A program made the translations under genes and the position numbers. The notes beneath the pieces were generated by a model that made no database searches, was not told where the DNA came from, and saw only the letters and a list, made by a program, of their open reading frames with translations. Of a DNA stretch of 64,000 bases, positions 11,998 to 23,529 are shown in pieces. The DNA is from Heloderma charlesbogerti (taxonomy: Eukaryota > Chordata > Lepidosauria > Squamata > Helodermatidae): assembly GCA_026122225.1 (NCBI GenBank), contig JANEZZ010001678.1, positions 1,054,001 to 1,118,000 on the forward strand. The letters are read 5' to 3'. Every line of letters starts with the position of its first letter. The stretch's first letter is position 1.

Positions 11998-14832
11998 CAG
12001 AGCTTTCCAAACTTTTTGTGTTGGTGACACACTTTTTAGACATGCATCATTTCGTGACATGGTAACTCAGTTTTACTAGCAAACCAGAGGTTAAACTAAC
12101 CCGTTATAAGAGATACGGACACATACATAAATTGTAATAACGAAATGTATGGGGATACAACATATCTCATGAAAACCTTTCATTTATATTTTTAAAAATA
12201 TATGATTTGTAAGATAATAACATACATTGTTGTCATTTATGAGTAACAGTATGTAAATATGTGCAAGAATTTAAAAAAGTTGAATAACACCAATAACTAC
12301 TTACCATTTTAATGGGATGTATGAGGTTGATGGGATGAACACAGCTTTTCAATATTTGGTGGAATATTAGATAAAGACACTCGCATTTCGTCATCAAGCA
12401 TTTTTAAGCTTCCACGTTTCAGTGTCTTTAAGTTTGCCATCGTTGAAAAGGATACTTCACAAATGTATGTAGTACAAAACTGCAGAATAATTTTTAATGC
12501 TTTTTTAGCTATGTTTGGATGCATTTTTGAAATGTGAATCCAAAAGCTGTCTAAGTCACCCTGTTCATGCATCATTAACAGATTTCGATCATTTTTTATG
12601 TCAGCTAATTCTTCTTCTTCAATAAGTGAAAAATTCCTCATTGCAGTTGAAAGAAATGGATTTCTGATCCAATCATAGTCTTGGATTTCAACATTTGGGA
12701 AGTAATGATGAACTTTCTCTCTAAGCAGTGTTAAATGGTCAACAATTAGTGAGCTGATATCACATTTTAGCTGGCACTCAGCAGTTTTGGAAAACATTTC
12801 AAAATTTCCTTCTTTCACTTTCCTTTTCCAAATTGCTATTTTGTCTCTCATAGCACAAATTTTATCTACCGCTGTTAAGATATTTTCTCCTTTTCCTTGC
12901 ATACTGGTGTTTATTTTATTCAAATGTTCAAATATGTCAGCAAGATATGCCAATTTTGTGCACCAAAGTTTGCTTTGAATTAGATCGCAGAATTCATTCT
13001 GCTGATTTTCCTCAAAAAGTTTAAGCATCATTTCCCTCAATTCATATACCCGACAAAGCTCTCGACCTCTTGAGAGCCAACGAACTTCTGTGTGTAGTAG
13101 AAGCTTTTTAAACCTTGCCCCCATGTCTTCACAAATATGAGCAAATAATCTTGATTGAAGAGGTCTACTTTTAATGTAATTGACCATTTGAACCACTTTG
13201 TCCAAAACTTTTCTTAATTCATTTCCAATGGTTTGCGCGACTAGTGCTTCGCAATGTAAAAAGCAATGAGTAATTATAAGATTTTCATTCTCTTTCTTTG
13301 CTAAAGCTATAAAACCTTTTGTTGAACCAACCATTGAGGGTGCGCCATCTGTGCATATTCCTACACAATTTAACCATTGCAAATTATTTTCCTTCATGAA
13401 GCAATCAAAAGTTTTAAATATATCTTCACCTCTAGTTCTCATTGGAAGTTCTAGACAACACAAGAATTGCTCAATAATTCTGTCAGTATGAATGAAGCGT
13501 ATAAAAACCAATAATTGTGCTAACCCACTGACATCTGTTGCTTCATCTAATTGCAATGTAAAGATCATATTATCGTCTTGAAAAATATCCTTCATTTGCT
13601 GCTTAATGTCATCAGACATGTCTTGAATACGTCTTCCGATTGTGTTATCTGCCAAAGGGATTTTATTAACTTCTATCTCAAATTCGGGCCCAAACATTGT
13701 TCGAACAATAGCACAGCAAGATTCCTTTATGGTGGTTTCGGCAATAGTGTGTGGGTCCTTGTTTTTGGCAATTATTTGAGCAACCAAGTAACTTGCCTTT
13801 TGAGCTTTCTCTGATGTCTTCATTCTCTTTGTGAATGATGCAGACTGCTTCTTTATAGATTTTGAAAGCTCCATGAAGTATCCTACTGGATTTTCTGACA
13901 AATGACAGTGTTTTGAGGTAAAATGACGCTTTAATTTATTTGGTACCATACTTTCATTTGCGAGTATATCCCCACAAACTAAACACTGGGGACAAGGATT
14001 GTTTTCATTACCAGAAAATGTGAACCCCAGTTTCATATAATCTTTACTGTATAAATGAGGCTTGGAAATTGTTCCTTTACACTTCTTACGTACTAATACA
14101 GACCGTTCAGCAGTTGATTCTTGTGTAGTTTCCTCTATAGTGGCTACATTTTGTTCATTGCAAACGTCATCTTCACCAGCTTTCCTTTTCTTAATTAGAA
14201 AGGTATCCATTTTACGGGTAATTCAACTGCAATTTAATGAATAAATCTATGCGAATTTATTTCTAGGTTTTAGTATTAACTAACTATGAAAATAACAGGA
14301 CTGTTTTTAGCGCTTTTCTCTGTTTTTTCTTATGAAAATAACAGCACCTGCGCTCCACTCCCACAGTGATAAAGTGAGATGAAGATAGGAATCAGGACCA
14401 GGAGAAAATGTGAAAAATAAACAAAATTAACTAAAGTATTTACAATACATATTAGGACACATAGGTCCAGGTAGGAGCTCAGCTGCAAAAACACATGAAG
14501 TAGAGAAGCAAAAGTCCAACAAAAATGGTGTAAATATATATGTCTCACTCCTTGTGCAGCCAGCGTTACCACACTCCTCGCCATACCGCTCCAACACCAC
14601 CAATCACGTGCGTCCTGCATCCAGACGCCACATGATCCTAAAGCAGCGAATGTTAAAGCACCTAAGCCTTAGCAGCTAAGCTGCTTTAACATTAGCTGCT
14701 TTAGGAAGTTCCGGGGGAGGGACCAAGCGAAGCAAACGTGAGTAAGGGAACTCCGCACAATTTTCGCGCAACATGCCTACACACTGCTGGCGACACACCA
14801 ATGTGTCGCGACACACAGTTTGGAAAGCTCTG
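11998..14832 (-). mobile_element. Complete hAT DNA transposon
   Basis: The 2835-bp unit begins CAGAGCTTTCCAAACT and ends with the exact reverse complement AGTTTGGAAAGCTCTG. It is flanked by a perfect 8-bp direct repeat GTGTACAG (11990-11997 and 14833-14840), the size used by hAT elements. Joining the flanks restores I-type LINE coding sequence (KINGVQ), which confirms the insertion point. It carries one intact transposase frame on the minus strand. The right end has a 14-bp palindrome TGTGTCGCGACACA (14802-14815), and a hairpin with about 20-bp arms lies at 14639-14703. All marks of a mobile unit are present. Confidence 0.96.
12309..14210 (-). CDS. hAT-family transposase, intact
   Basis: The 633-aa protein should excise and reinsert the transposon by cutting at its inverted ends in the nucleus. 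Residues about 50-105 hold a BED-type zinc finger (CPQCLVCG, then HFTSKHCH). The catalytic RNase-H-like core follows, with LQLDEATDVS near residue 218, CTDGAPSMVG near 285 and the HCFLHCEALV segment near 315. A dimerisation region (the hATC fold) with CEVSFSTMANLKTLKRG is near residue 590. It resembles the ZBED5/SCAND3-like Charlie branch. No stop or frameshift interrupts it. The start is the first Met, MDTFLIKKRK, close to the right terminus of the element, as usual. Splicing into a 5' exon is not needed. Whether it is transcribed cannot be told from sequence. Confidence 0.93.
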   Translation of the reverse strand: MDTFLIKKRKAGEDDVCNEQNVATIEETTQESTAERSVLVRKKCKGTISKPHLYSKDYMKLGFTFSGNENNPCPQCLVCGDILANESMVPNKLKRHFTSKHCHLSENPVGYFMELSKSIKKQSASFTKRMKTSEKAQKASYLVAQIIAKNKDPHTIAETTIKESCCAIVRTMFGPEFEIEVNKIPLADNTIGRRIQDMSDDIKQQMKDIFQDDNMIFTLQLDEATDVSGLAQLLVFIRFIHTDRIIEQFLCCLELPMRTRGEDIFKTFDCFMKENNLQWLNCVGICTDGAPSMVGSTKGFIALAKKENENLIITHCFLHCEALVAQTIGNELRKVLDKVVQMVNYIKSRPLQSRLFAHICEDMGARFKKLLLHTEVRWLSRGRELCRVYELREMMLKLFEENQQNEFCDLIQSKLWCTKLAYLADIFEHLNKINTSMQGKGENILTAVDKICAMRDKIAIWKRKVKEGNFEMFSKTAECQLKCDISSLIVDHLTLLREKVHHYFPNVEIQDYDWIRNPFLSTAMRNFSLIEEEELADIKNDRNLLMMHEQGDLDSFWIHISKMHPNIAKKALKIILQFCTTYICEVSFSTMANLKTLKRGSLKMLDDEMRVSLSNIPPNIEKLCSSHQPHTSH

Positions 14833-17048
14833 GTGTACAGTGTCATTGGTGAAGTATACCAGCACTGGTGTTTAATGATGGTAAGATCTGAACCACAAAC
14901 ATGGATAAAGCTGAGGCGCTGGCAGATGTTCTTCAAAGTTAGTAATGAGGAGAACTGGACTGAAGATTTTAGGCTGCATCTGAATGCTTTTCTTGATTTA
15001 CACAGTGCGTTAGTGGGTGAGTGGAGTTTGGGAGATGAAGATGCATTAAATGTAGATTTCTCTAGATGGGAATTGGATACAGCCTTAGATTGTTGCAAGA
15101 ATACTTTTCCAGGAGAGAATGGAATGAGTTATGAAATGTTAAAATATTTGCCAGAAAGTGTTTAAAATTGTTGTCGGATCTATATAATTCTCTCTGGAGG
15201 TTGGGTGACTTGCTCAAGTCCTAGAAATGTGATATTATTGTTCCCATAGGAAAACCGGGAAAATTTTTGTCTGACCCTTCTTCATATACGTAGGCCAATA
15301 GCATTAACTTTGTGCGTGTGTGTAAAGTTATGGAACAAATGTTACGTGAGCAGGTAGTATTTTTTCTGGAGAAATATCAATTTTTGTGTGACTTTACAGA
15401 GTAGATTTTGTAGGAGCACTTTGGTTCATATTTTATTTTTAGAGACTGAAGTATGGAAGAGCTTTTGCTTGAAGGAATATTTAATCACTGTGTTTTCAGA
15501 TATCAAGAAGGCATGTGATATGGTATGGAAGGAAGGATTGTTGTATTAGTTATATCAGCTAGGTATGTGGGGTTGAATGGTTTGGTGGATTTGTGATTTT
15601 TTATGAGGTAGATTGTTTTGTATTTGGGTAGGATCAGTATTACCTGAATCTCATTCAGTGATGAATGGCATCCCTCAGGGAACTGTGGTGAGACCTACTC
15701 TTTTGACTATAATGATTAATTATTTACCAACAGCTGTTCCATCAGGTGCAGAGGTGAGTTTATACGCTGATGATTTTGCTATGTGGTTATGTCAGTCTGT
15801 GGCAGAAATACGAAGCTGGTGAAAAGAAATTGAATGACGCTTTGGGTAAGTTAGAGACGTAGGGTGCTTCATGGGGCTTTTGTTTCTTGTTACCTAAAAC
15901 CGTGGGAATGATTTTTATTAGATAGCAGGGTCATGAAAAAGTTATTTTGAATCTTTGGGGAAGGCAGATTCTATTTGTTTCGAAGTTTAAGATCTTGGAT
16001 GAAGTATTTGTTGATAATTAAACCTGGAAACAGCATATTTTTTATGTAATTAATAGATGTAAACTCAGGTGAAATCTGTTGAGAAGCATCTCAGGTAGCA
16101 CTTTGGGGAGCAAATAGAAGAAAGTTATTAATGTTTTATTGGACATGTATTAGATCTGTTATAGATTATGGCTGTTAAGCTTATGCCTCTGCTTTGAGGT
16201 TTTTGTTGAAGAAAGTGGATTCTATCTGGGCTAAGGCTCTGTGGATTGTTTCTGGTGCCTTTATTACTACTCCTTGCAATGTTTTGCAGGGTGTTGTGGG
16301 TGAATGGCCTGGGGATCTGCATCAATTGCTTATGGACATTTTATTATGGGAGAGATTGAGGAATGTGCATCTTGCTCAGGGGATAGTGATTTTATCAAGC
16401 TTTGGGGGAGTTTAATGACCCAAAGAGATTTGGTGCTGGCTGAGTTCCTCATGCAGTGACAGTTACATCCTAGTTAGATACCCATTTGTTACAAAATGGG
16501 GTTACCATTAGATCTTTTGATTGTCCTTTTTTGCATGGGTTTGGTTACCCCCAGTGATAGACTTGAGTTGTATAATGAAAAGGTCTATGTGTATGAGTAA
16601 CATGGAGATTAAGAACAGAGTTCTTGAATATCCTTCTTCTAGATCATGTATCTGTTGTAAGATCTACATCGATGCAGGATGGAAGGGTAGCTACAGCTTT
16701 GTGTCTCTGGACTTGGAGTACAGAAAAAGTTAAGTTATTAAGACTGAGTTCCCATTATGATGGCAGAACCAATGCCTACAATGCTGCCTTTGCAATGGGT
16801 CTGAGATGTTAGGCCAGAAAGGGTGGGACTGTCTGGACTGCTAGCAATTCAGAATGGAGGTATAGATTGTAATGAGTGAATGAGATCTGGGGCTGTATCC
16901 AACACTTCCTGTCCACTAGCAGGACCCACTACTGTGTCTGTTCCGCAAATGGCCAGCCCCGACAATACCATTGCACAAGTGGTGTCCACTGCTTGTGCAA
17001 CAGAGTTTTAGCGCTTCCAGGGACAAGCCTCAAAATGAGCGGAAACAC

Positions 17049-17099
17049 TAGAGAGCGTTGGCTATTGGGCAGTATAGAAATAAATAAATAAATAAATAA
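17049..17099 (+). repeat. LINE/SINE 3' tail with AAAT microsatellite
   Basis: GCTATTGGGCAGTATAGAAA followed by an AAAT run is a tail found again at 32921-32984 (CTATTGGGCGGTATAG). It is probably the 3' end of an L2-mobilised element, whose body may begin near 16890. Confidence 0.55.
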
Positions 17100-17431
17100 G
17101 TTTCTAGAACAGGGCAGATCAGCGGAGTTCCCTTAGGCAGGCTCTACTGATCTGCCCCGTTTGTGGGTAAAGGGAAACAATACATTATCCCCCTTGGGAC
17201 TTTCTGGTCTATAGTGTAGAGTGGGAGCTCCTTATCTGTGAACTGCTGAGTCTGGGAATTTGGACATTGACTCTAGAGGCTGTTTTCCAGAACAAGTAAC
17301 TTGGGAAGTAGTTCTGAAGGCTCTATGGAATTTTCTCTGAGCCAGTGGTCTATGAAACCATTTATAGATAGGAAAATGTTATTTGTGATGGGTAGGTTGT
17401 GGAGATAGGGCCTTGCTATGCCAATAATTCC

Positions 17432-17488
17432 AAGAAGAAGAAGAAGGAGGAGGAGGAGGAGGAGGAGGAGGAGGAGGAGGAGGAGGAA
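17432..17488. repeat. Trinucleotide microsatellite (AAG then AGG)
   Basis: A run of AAG units passes directly into AGG units. One forward frame reads it as Lys then Glu, which is an artefact of the repeat and not a gene. Confidence 0.95.
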
Positions 17489-19160
17489 CTAGCTAACTTA
17501 GCCTCTTATTGGTCCTTCCACTCCTGTGGTCCTCACTGCTGCTACCAAGTGAACACCTCTAATTTTCCTGGCTGCCCCTACTAAAACAGCCCTTTATCCT
17601 TTGTAACATTGGTGTCTCCTATGGACTTGCTTACTGACCCAGCCAACTCATTGTACTGGGCAGAGTGGTAGGTTAGTTAGGTGTCGGGTGATAATCAAAG
17701 CATCACACCACAGTTAAACCACCAATAAATTTAGCTTTCAATAAAAGTTTCTTAAAAATAAATTAAAAATAGACTATTGCAATGATCTTCCTTTAAAAAA
17801 ACAACAGATTTTAACACAGTTCTAGCAGTTAACCATAAGAGCAATTAGGCTATAAAAATAACATGACCAAAAATGTATCCATCTAAACCTTGTCTAGACT
17901 ATTTTCCTACCTAAGCCAAGTCCTACTAATAAAACACTTTCTTTCAGCTCATTTTAGTCCTTTGGTAGTACTGCTTGTAGCCTACTTGCTTTCAGTTTAC
18001 GTTCTTTTGGCTTGGAGTCTGAATCCTCTACCGCTGTCCACCCTGGCTTTGTTCTTCTGATTTCTAGCACTTGAACTAATTGCTTGCCAGTTTCAGTTGT
18101 TTACACTGTCCCAACTACTCTCTTAGCCAATCAGAACGCTAAGTTGCTCTGGTTCCCATAGCAACTTGGTTTCCCCCCCCTCCCCCATCCTCCCCTTAGG
18201 TTGTAGTTTCCTGGACTGACCTAAGGCCTGTTTCCACCAGCAATTTACTCCAAGCCAGCTATGTGTTGAGGTCATTAGGGATACATGATGTTGTGGCCAT
18301 CCAGCAGCCATCCTGGAGCTTATCACAGAAAAATCTGATTCCCTGAAACTGCTTATGGTCCAATTCTTTTCTGTAAGTCGGGTTCTCCTTGGTATAGTTG
18401 CTGTGTGCTCCAACCCCCGCATTGACCTATGCTAGCCCTGCCCAGGGGCATGCCTTTCACCGTGACCCCGGTCAAGGGGTGTTTCCTGTGTGTTTCCCAC
18501 CCCTGCACAAACCCATTAGTGTCTCCTCAGAAGTAGCTCTCCTTGTGGTGAATGAGGCTTGCCCTCTGAATGCCCACATCAGAACTTACAGAGATCCCCC
18601 TCAATTGACACGGCACAGTTTAAAGCCCAATTCCCTGAGTGTGGTAAAGCCTGATCTCGAGTCTCCAATTCTCCTTTGTTTGGTTTATTGCCTTAGGAAG
18701 AAACTACTTCCACCCTTCATTATAGAGATCCTGCAGGTTAAAATGGGGGCTGGTTTCCCATCTTTGTGTTCTCCCCCTACCCACTCTTTCCTAGCACAAG
18801 CATATGTGTGTCTACTCGGATTGTGCTCAGTGAGGCTTGCTCCTGAAATGCAGGAGCATCTGGACTTTCAGGGGAAAGGAAAAAGGGGGGCAGAGGGGGG
18901 AAGCCTCTCTTATTGATTGAGCAGCCCCTGCCACTCAGATGACATTCACTCCATCCCCCCCCCCCCGGAAGTATGTTCTGTGAAGCGACTTTTACTGGTG
19001 CGGAGAACGTGCTCGTGGAGCCCTCCATGGACCAAAGTGCAGCAAAGCTGATCCCTTTTTAAAAATATGGTACTCCTCCATTAGCTTCTCCTTCCGTCGT
19101 GGAAATACAGCCCTAGTGCTCCAGAGCCACCATGGGGTCCTTGTGGGGAAGGGTGGGATA
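17489..19160. other. Gene-free stretch
   Basis: No recognised gene or mobile element. There are C-rich runs at about 18172-18186 and 18955-18966. Open frames here, such as one at 18398-18916, lack any domain. Confidence 0.5.
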
Positions 19161-19162
19161 TA

Positions 19163-19200
<38 letters not shown>

Positions 19201-19204
19201 ACAA
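19163..19204. repeat. AAGC tetranucleotide microsatellite
   Basis: About ten AAGC units follow GGGTGGGATATA, the usual end of L2-type tails that more often carry AAAT repeats. A reversed GCTT array of the same kind lies at 56394-56418. Confidence 0.9.
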
Positions 19205-19932
19205 ATCATTATCTATGCCCTTTAGAACCCCCTGGCAAGAACAGCCTCTAAATTCCAAATAACCAATGTGTAAACAGAAAGCAATTATATTATAACTAAG
19301 AACAAACACAAAATGGCTGGACAGTTTCATTTCTTCACAGTCTTCCAGGGATATTTTAGTTATTTTAAAAATCTATTTTTACTCCATATTGAAGTGCCAG
19401 TGTGCGGTCATTGGCATGTCATTGTGCTCTCATTGGAGCATCATTGTGCTCTAATGTAACACACACACATGCCACTCCTCCAGTGGAAATGTAGGCTTTA
19501 AATTTTTCATATGGATCTCTTTTATTTTTAATTATTTCCATTCTGTGCTGGAGTCCCAGTGTATTCTTGCAGAAAGGCAAAATAAAAAATAAATAAAGAG
19601 ATAACATTTTTGTCTTCTGAGGCTTTTCAAATTGGTAAAAAAGTATTCACATGTTTTAATATCATGCTGTAGCATTGTTCCCATGGGCTTCTGGCCCAAG
19701 AATGTGGCAGGGTTACTTTGAAGAGCCTAAAGTGGCGGCAAGGCTTTTTTTTCCCCATTTAAAAATAAAAGAGGGGGTATAAAGAAAAAAAGCCTCAGGA
19801 ACCCATCAGAAATTAAGCATGCACCCTTGGGAAAGTGGTGTGAATTTCTCCCTCCCGAAGTCACCACCATTCTCCCTCCCCGCTTTGCAGATGAGAAAAA
19901 GCAGGAGCGTTCTGCCCAATGTCTACTGCACC

Positions 19933-20052
19933 CTTCTCCAACTTGGACATTTTGGACTACAACTCCCAGAATTCCTGACTATTAGCCAATAGCCATGCCA
20001 TCTGGAGGTGATCTGAGTTGCAGTCCAAAAATCTGGAGGGCACCAGGCTACC
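19933..20052. mobile_element. Short palindromic DNA element
   Basis: TTTTGGACTACAACTCCCAG near 19949 pairs with GAGTTGCAGTCCAAAAA near 20014, so the unit folds into a hairpin of about 120 bp. It matches the common sauropsid short repeat whose two arms read as the CTCCAGATGTTTTGGACTAC motif. Class assignment (non-autonomous DNA element) is inference. Confidence 0.6.
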
Positions 20053-20557
20053 ATACAAAAGTTGGTGGACATTTGGGAGCTATAAGGCAAGAAGGATGTG
20101 TTTCATGGAGTAATGGCTTGACAAAGGGCCTTTTCAAATAGTCACCAGACACCAGCACAATACCTTTTACTTTCCCAGGCTTACTCTCTGAAATAGCTAC
20201 CACCGCACAACACATGAAGGCCACTCATTAGGTAAATAAAACTGATTCTTTGCTTGAGAAAGAAAAATTTCCCTGCTTTTGACTGGTTCTGTTTGTATGA
20301 ACATTTTAGTTAATGGCTGACAGGAAAACCGAACACAGGAAAAATGGATTCAAGGTCCTACTGTGCTAATGTCGTGCTTGCTAATGTCGCAAATGTGGCA
20401 TGACACTTGTCCCAGCAAATATTAATCAGTCTTTGGTAAGGCTTTTGCCTCCTCCCAATATAATGAAAATAGCAGTAGTAGATGCTAGCTCCAGTTAACA
20501 AAGTAATATAAAAGCTATACTTAGAAACAGAGAGCATTTGGTAGTCTCACTATCAAG

Positions 20558-21496
20558 GGGCCCATCTACACAGAGACGCTTTCCAACACGATTCAGTGTG
20601 AACCTGCATTTTCATGCATCCGGATTTGCTCTTCCTGTGGCACACACAGCCAATTGAAGCCGCTTATACATGAGAACAAACACAGCTTTTGCACGGCAGA
20701 CTGCATGAGAAACTGCGTTAGTTCGTGCATATGTGGGTGGAGACTCACAGCATCAATAAGTCATTAAACTTAGGCGCAGATCCAGTGCATCAGATATGAA
20801 GAGATTGAAAACAAAAGGCATCAACACACTTCCTTCTTTAAAGTAACTAAACATGCGCAGGTCTGCTGCAGCAGATAAGGGGAGACTGAAAACAAAAGCA
20901 ACGCAATCCCCAATTCCCCATACTTCTCTCCCCTCCTGTGCTGAGTAAATGCAATGAAGACAATAATGTGTTTTACTTCTGAGTAGACATGTTTCCGGGC
21001 TGTTTTCAGCTAGTTGCTCCTTCAGGTCATTAATCTTAAACGAATATGCGCACCTGTGCGGAAGGGGCTTTAAAAAAAGAAAAAAATCCCCAAAGCAAAA
21101 AGAGATGCAGATCAACGGAGCAGCATTGTTTTTGTTTTGCTGACTTTCTCGGGAGTAAGGCTTGTTTGGGAAAAAACAAACCACGATCAGTGGATGGTGA
21201 GGCCACTCCTCTCCTTGGGTCCACCCTTTACTGATGCAACTTCCCCTTCCTCCTCGCAGCGCTGCTCTCCCCAGATGCTGCCACTGAAGCCAGTATCGCA
21301 AGTTGAGGTCAGACACACTCCCAAACCGCACTGAAGCCGGTGCAACGGGAAAATCCATCATAAAACAACTTTGCAAAAATGAGGGTTTTATGGCATGAAA
21401 ACCCATGGCTGCTGCAGAGAGGGGAGAAACATCAAGGGCAACAATTGTGTGTGAGGCTCAGTAGAACCGGAGTGAATCCCCTGTGTAGATGGGGTC
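20558..21496. mobile_element. Non-autonomous DNA transposon, 3-bp target duplication (Harbinger-like)
   Basis: The left end GGGCCCATCTACACAG and the reverse complement of the right end GACCCCATCTACACAG match at 14 of 16 positions. Both sides are flanked by AAG (20555-20557 and 21497-21499). The same end motif occurs in the element at 50079-50868. A 217-codon minus-strand frame inside has no recognisable domain and I do not treat it as a gene. The 3-bp duplication points to the PIF/Harbinger superfamily, although the usual target there is TWA. Confidence 0.72.
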
Positions 21497-21763
21497 AAGG
21501 TCGATGTGGATTTATTTCTGCAGTATATGGATAATGGTCTAGCCTGCTGGAAAAAGGGCTTCAGATCAAGGCCATCACAAAGGAAATGCTGCCTTCAGAA
21601 CTATTTCTATTGTAAAGGTGGGATATCAAATAACTAAATAAATGGCAATTACTTTTGATATACTTTGACTTTAACAGGGTGATTATTGAATCAATAACCT
21701 TTCCTTGGGTTTGGCTGGCAATTAATCAGGTGGGTGCACAGTGTTTCAACTGTTGGTTTAAAT

Positions 21764-22570
21764 CAGGGATGGGCAACGTTTGGAGGTCTGGGGGTGTCAG
21801 GGTGGAGATGAGCCCATAGGGCCCCAGAGCAGTTCTGATTCTGAGGAAGAACAGCAATCCGTGGGAGAGGAGCTCGCTCTTCTCTCACAAACACAGCAGC
21901 TGGCAGAGATTCCTCCTGCCAGCATTCCTGGGATAGATAGTGACCCTGGCAGTGAGAGAGCACTGGAGGGGGGCTTGCCAGACGCTCGGTGCACATGCAG
22001 GGAGTGACAACAGATGGAGGGCACGGAAAGGAGGCACTCCGCTCGTTTGGTGCTAAAACAACGGTCGCATCCCAAGGACCCAAGGGAAAGAGGGAGGATC
22101 TCTCCCTAGCCCATAAGTTCAGAGTCTTCCCACAGTTCTCCTTCAAACGGGGACCAACTGCCTTACCTGGAGCTTAGGCTACTCTGCTATCTATCCCCAG
22201 TGCAGTTCCTTGCTTAGTCACTAGTGATTAGTATCTGTAAGAGTCATAAAGTAATAAAGGAATAAAGCCTTGGAAAGAATCCTCGTCATCTGTGTCCTGA
22301 GTTGGCTATTGGAGGGGACTGTAAGAGGCAGCTAGGGCACTCCTGACAGCAGGCCAATTCCCCCTGTGCTTCACAGGCAGCAGCAAAAATGTTTGCCACT
22401 AAATTTTGACAGTGCAGTGATGGATTAAAAGGGCCAATTTAGCTTTAAAACAAGGTGTTTTGTTTTAAAGCTAAATCAGCCATTTTTGGCTGCCACTATT
22501 TTTGCTGCCACCATGACAGTGGTGGGGAGCAGTGTGGACCTCACAAAAGGTCACACATTGCCTACCCCTA
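21764..22570. mobile_element. hAT-like non-autonomous element, host of an LTR insertion
   Basis: CAGGGATGGGCAACG at the left pairs with a right end whose reverse complement is TAGGGGTAGGCAATG, a Charlie-like hAT terminus. No clean 8-bp duplication remains, so the copy is old. The inside contains a palindromic stretch at 22437-22485 (TTAGCTTTAAAACAAGG and its complement) and the LTR-like unit at 21795-22348. Confidence 0.55.
21795..22348 (+). mobile_element. Solo-LTR-like unit
   Basis: The 554-bp unit starts TGTCAGGG and ends CCTGACA, the TG...CA inverted ends of an LTR. Near 22245-22275 it has polyadenylation-like AATAAAGG and AATAAAGCC. The unit at 56520-57102 (minus strand) has the same ends, the same GATTCTGAGGAAGAA-type internal segment and the same AAAGCCTTGGAA piece. 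No target duplication is visible. A Gypsy-type origin is a guess. Confidence 0.6.
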
Positions 22571-22576
22571 TTTTAG

Positions 22577-23450
22577 AGGGGGGAAGGCAGCAGTAGAGCT
22601 ACGAGGATAGAGGTAGTAGAAGAAAAGGTAGAACAGGAATTTCCTTCCAGCGGCAGGGTTCAATAAAGACACTAATGCAATACCACAGGGATCACAGGAA
22701 AGGGTATAAACCTAAGCAGAATTTGCTTGCAGCTCAAAGGTGGCTTTGGTCAGAGGCTTCTTGCCCAATGCAACCAAATAGGAGCTCACACATGCTAGTT
22801 ACGGGGAGTTGTGGGGTGACCAGGATTGAGAAACCAGAAGGTTACAGAACAGGTATCTTAGAATGTCTCCACAACATATGCAGCAAACGTGATTGCTACA
22901 GAAACAGCGTAGATAATGTATCTCCATTGATATATCTACATATCTAAACCACTGGGCAGATGTTTGTGGAAAGCATGGCCCAATCAGGGTTCCTGTGTGC
23001 ATGTACCTGGGCATCTGAAGATGCAGGTATGTCATCCACAGTTGGAGGGTTTATTGTCGGACATACTGGGGCACGTATAGTGACTATGATTACCACATGA
23101 AGTCTTAAGTCAGTTTTAGTGTGGAGAGGGTTGACAGGAAGGGGAGACAAGCCAAAGGGCTGAAGACAGAAATCCAGACGGAACAATGGGTTTGGAAGAA
23201 CGGGCCTGAGGAAAGCATGGGTGCAAGAAGAAGAGGTCCAAGGGGAAAAGGAGACAGGGAATAGAAAGGATGAGCCAGCTACAAAGATAGTGGGTGCAGA
23301 GGAAAAATGTCTCACGTGGATTTGAAATAAACAGACAGTTAAAAACCTGCCACTTTCTCTTTAGCCACTATATATTTTATCGGTGAAGAGCAATAGAAAA
23401 AAATTAACGTGAAGAAACAAATATCAGATGTGACTGATGATCAAGCAAAA
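22577..23450. other. Spacer downstream of protocadherin exon B
   Basis: In the transcribed direction this is the start of the intron after exon B. No gene or known repeat recognised. Confidence 0.5.
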
Positions 23451-23529
23451 ACCATTTGCAATCTCATGGTGAGGTGCTTTAATGTCCCTGGTGTTTTAGC
23501 TAATTAAAAAAAAAATACTATTCTCTCAC

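Larger units (their letters stand above)
10390..16860 (+). mobile_element. I-superfamily LINE, decayed and interrupted
   Basis: Pieces of one LINE can be read in order on the plus strand. An endonuclease start reads GGSVAFCIRDSLSFVQLEI near 10540. An endonuclease end reads SDHFPLFISYKS near 11550. The linker has PWWVAECSELIWARN near 11765. Reverse transcriptase reads SDIKKACDMVW near 15500, NGIPQGTVVRPTLL near 15665 and YADDFAMWL near 15762. A C-terminal RNase-H-like piece lies near 16670-16800. An RNase H after the RT is a trait of the I superfamily; the exact clade is unsure. Many stops and frameshifts show it is dead. A DNA element (10765-11312) and a hAT transposon (11998-14832) have inserted in it. 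Confidence 0.7.

Noticed and set aside
12309..14210. Intact transposase as a domesticated host gene (ZBED-like)
   Set aside because: The frame still sits inside perfect inverted ends and a perfect target duplication, so it is an ordinary transposon copy and not shown to be domesticated.
17399..17584. Frame with a Lys-Glu-rich run
   Set aside because: Created by the AAG/AGG microsatellite.
18398..18916. Plus-strand frame of 172 codons
   Set aside because: No recognisable domain, biased C-rich composition and no splice or promoter context.
20753..21406. Minus-strand frame of 217 codons
   Set aside because: It lies wholly inside the Harbinger-like element, has no domain or repeat pattern and its start is near the element end. 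Chance frame.
21989..22177. Small plus-strand frame in the LTR-like unit
   Set aside because: Non-coding LTR sequence is the simpler reading; nothing supports translation.
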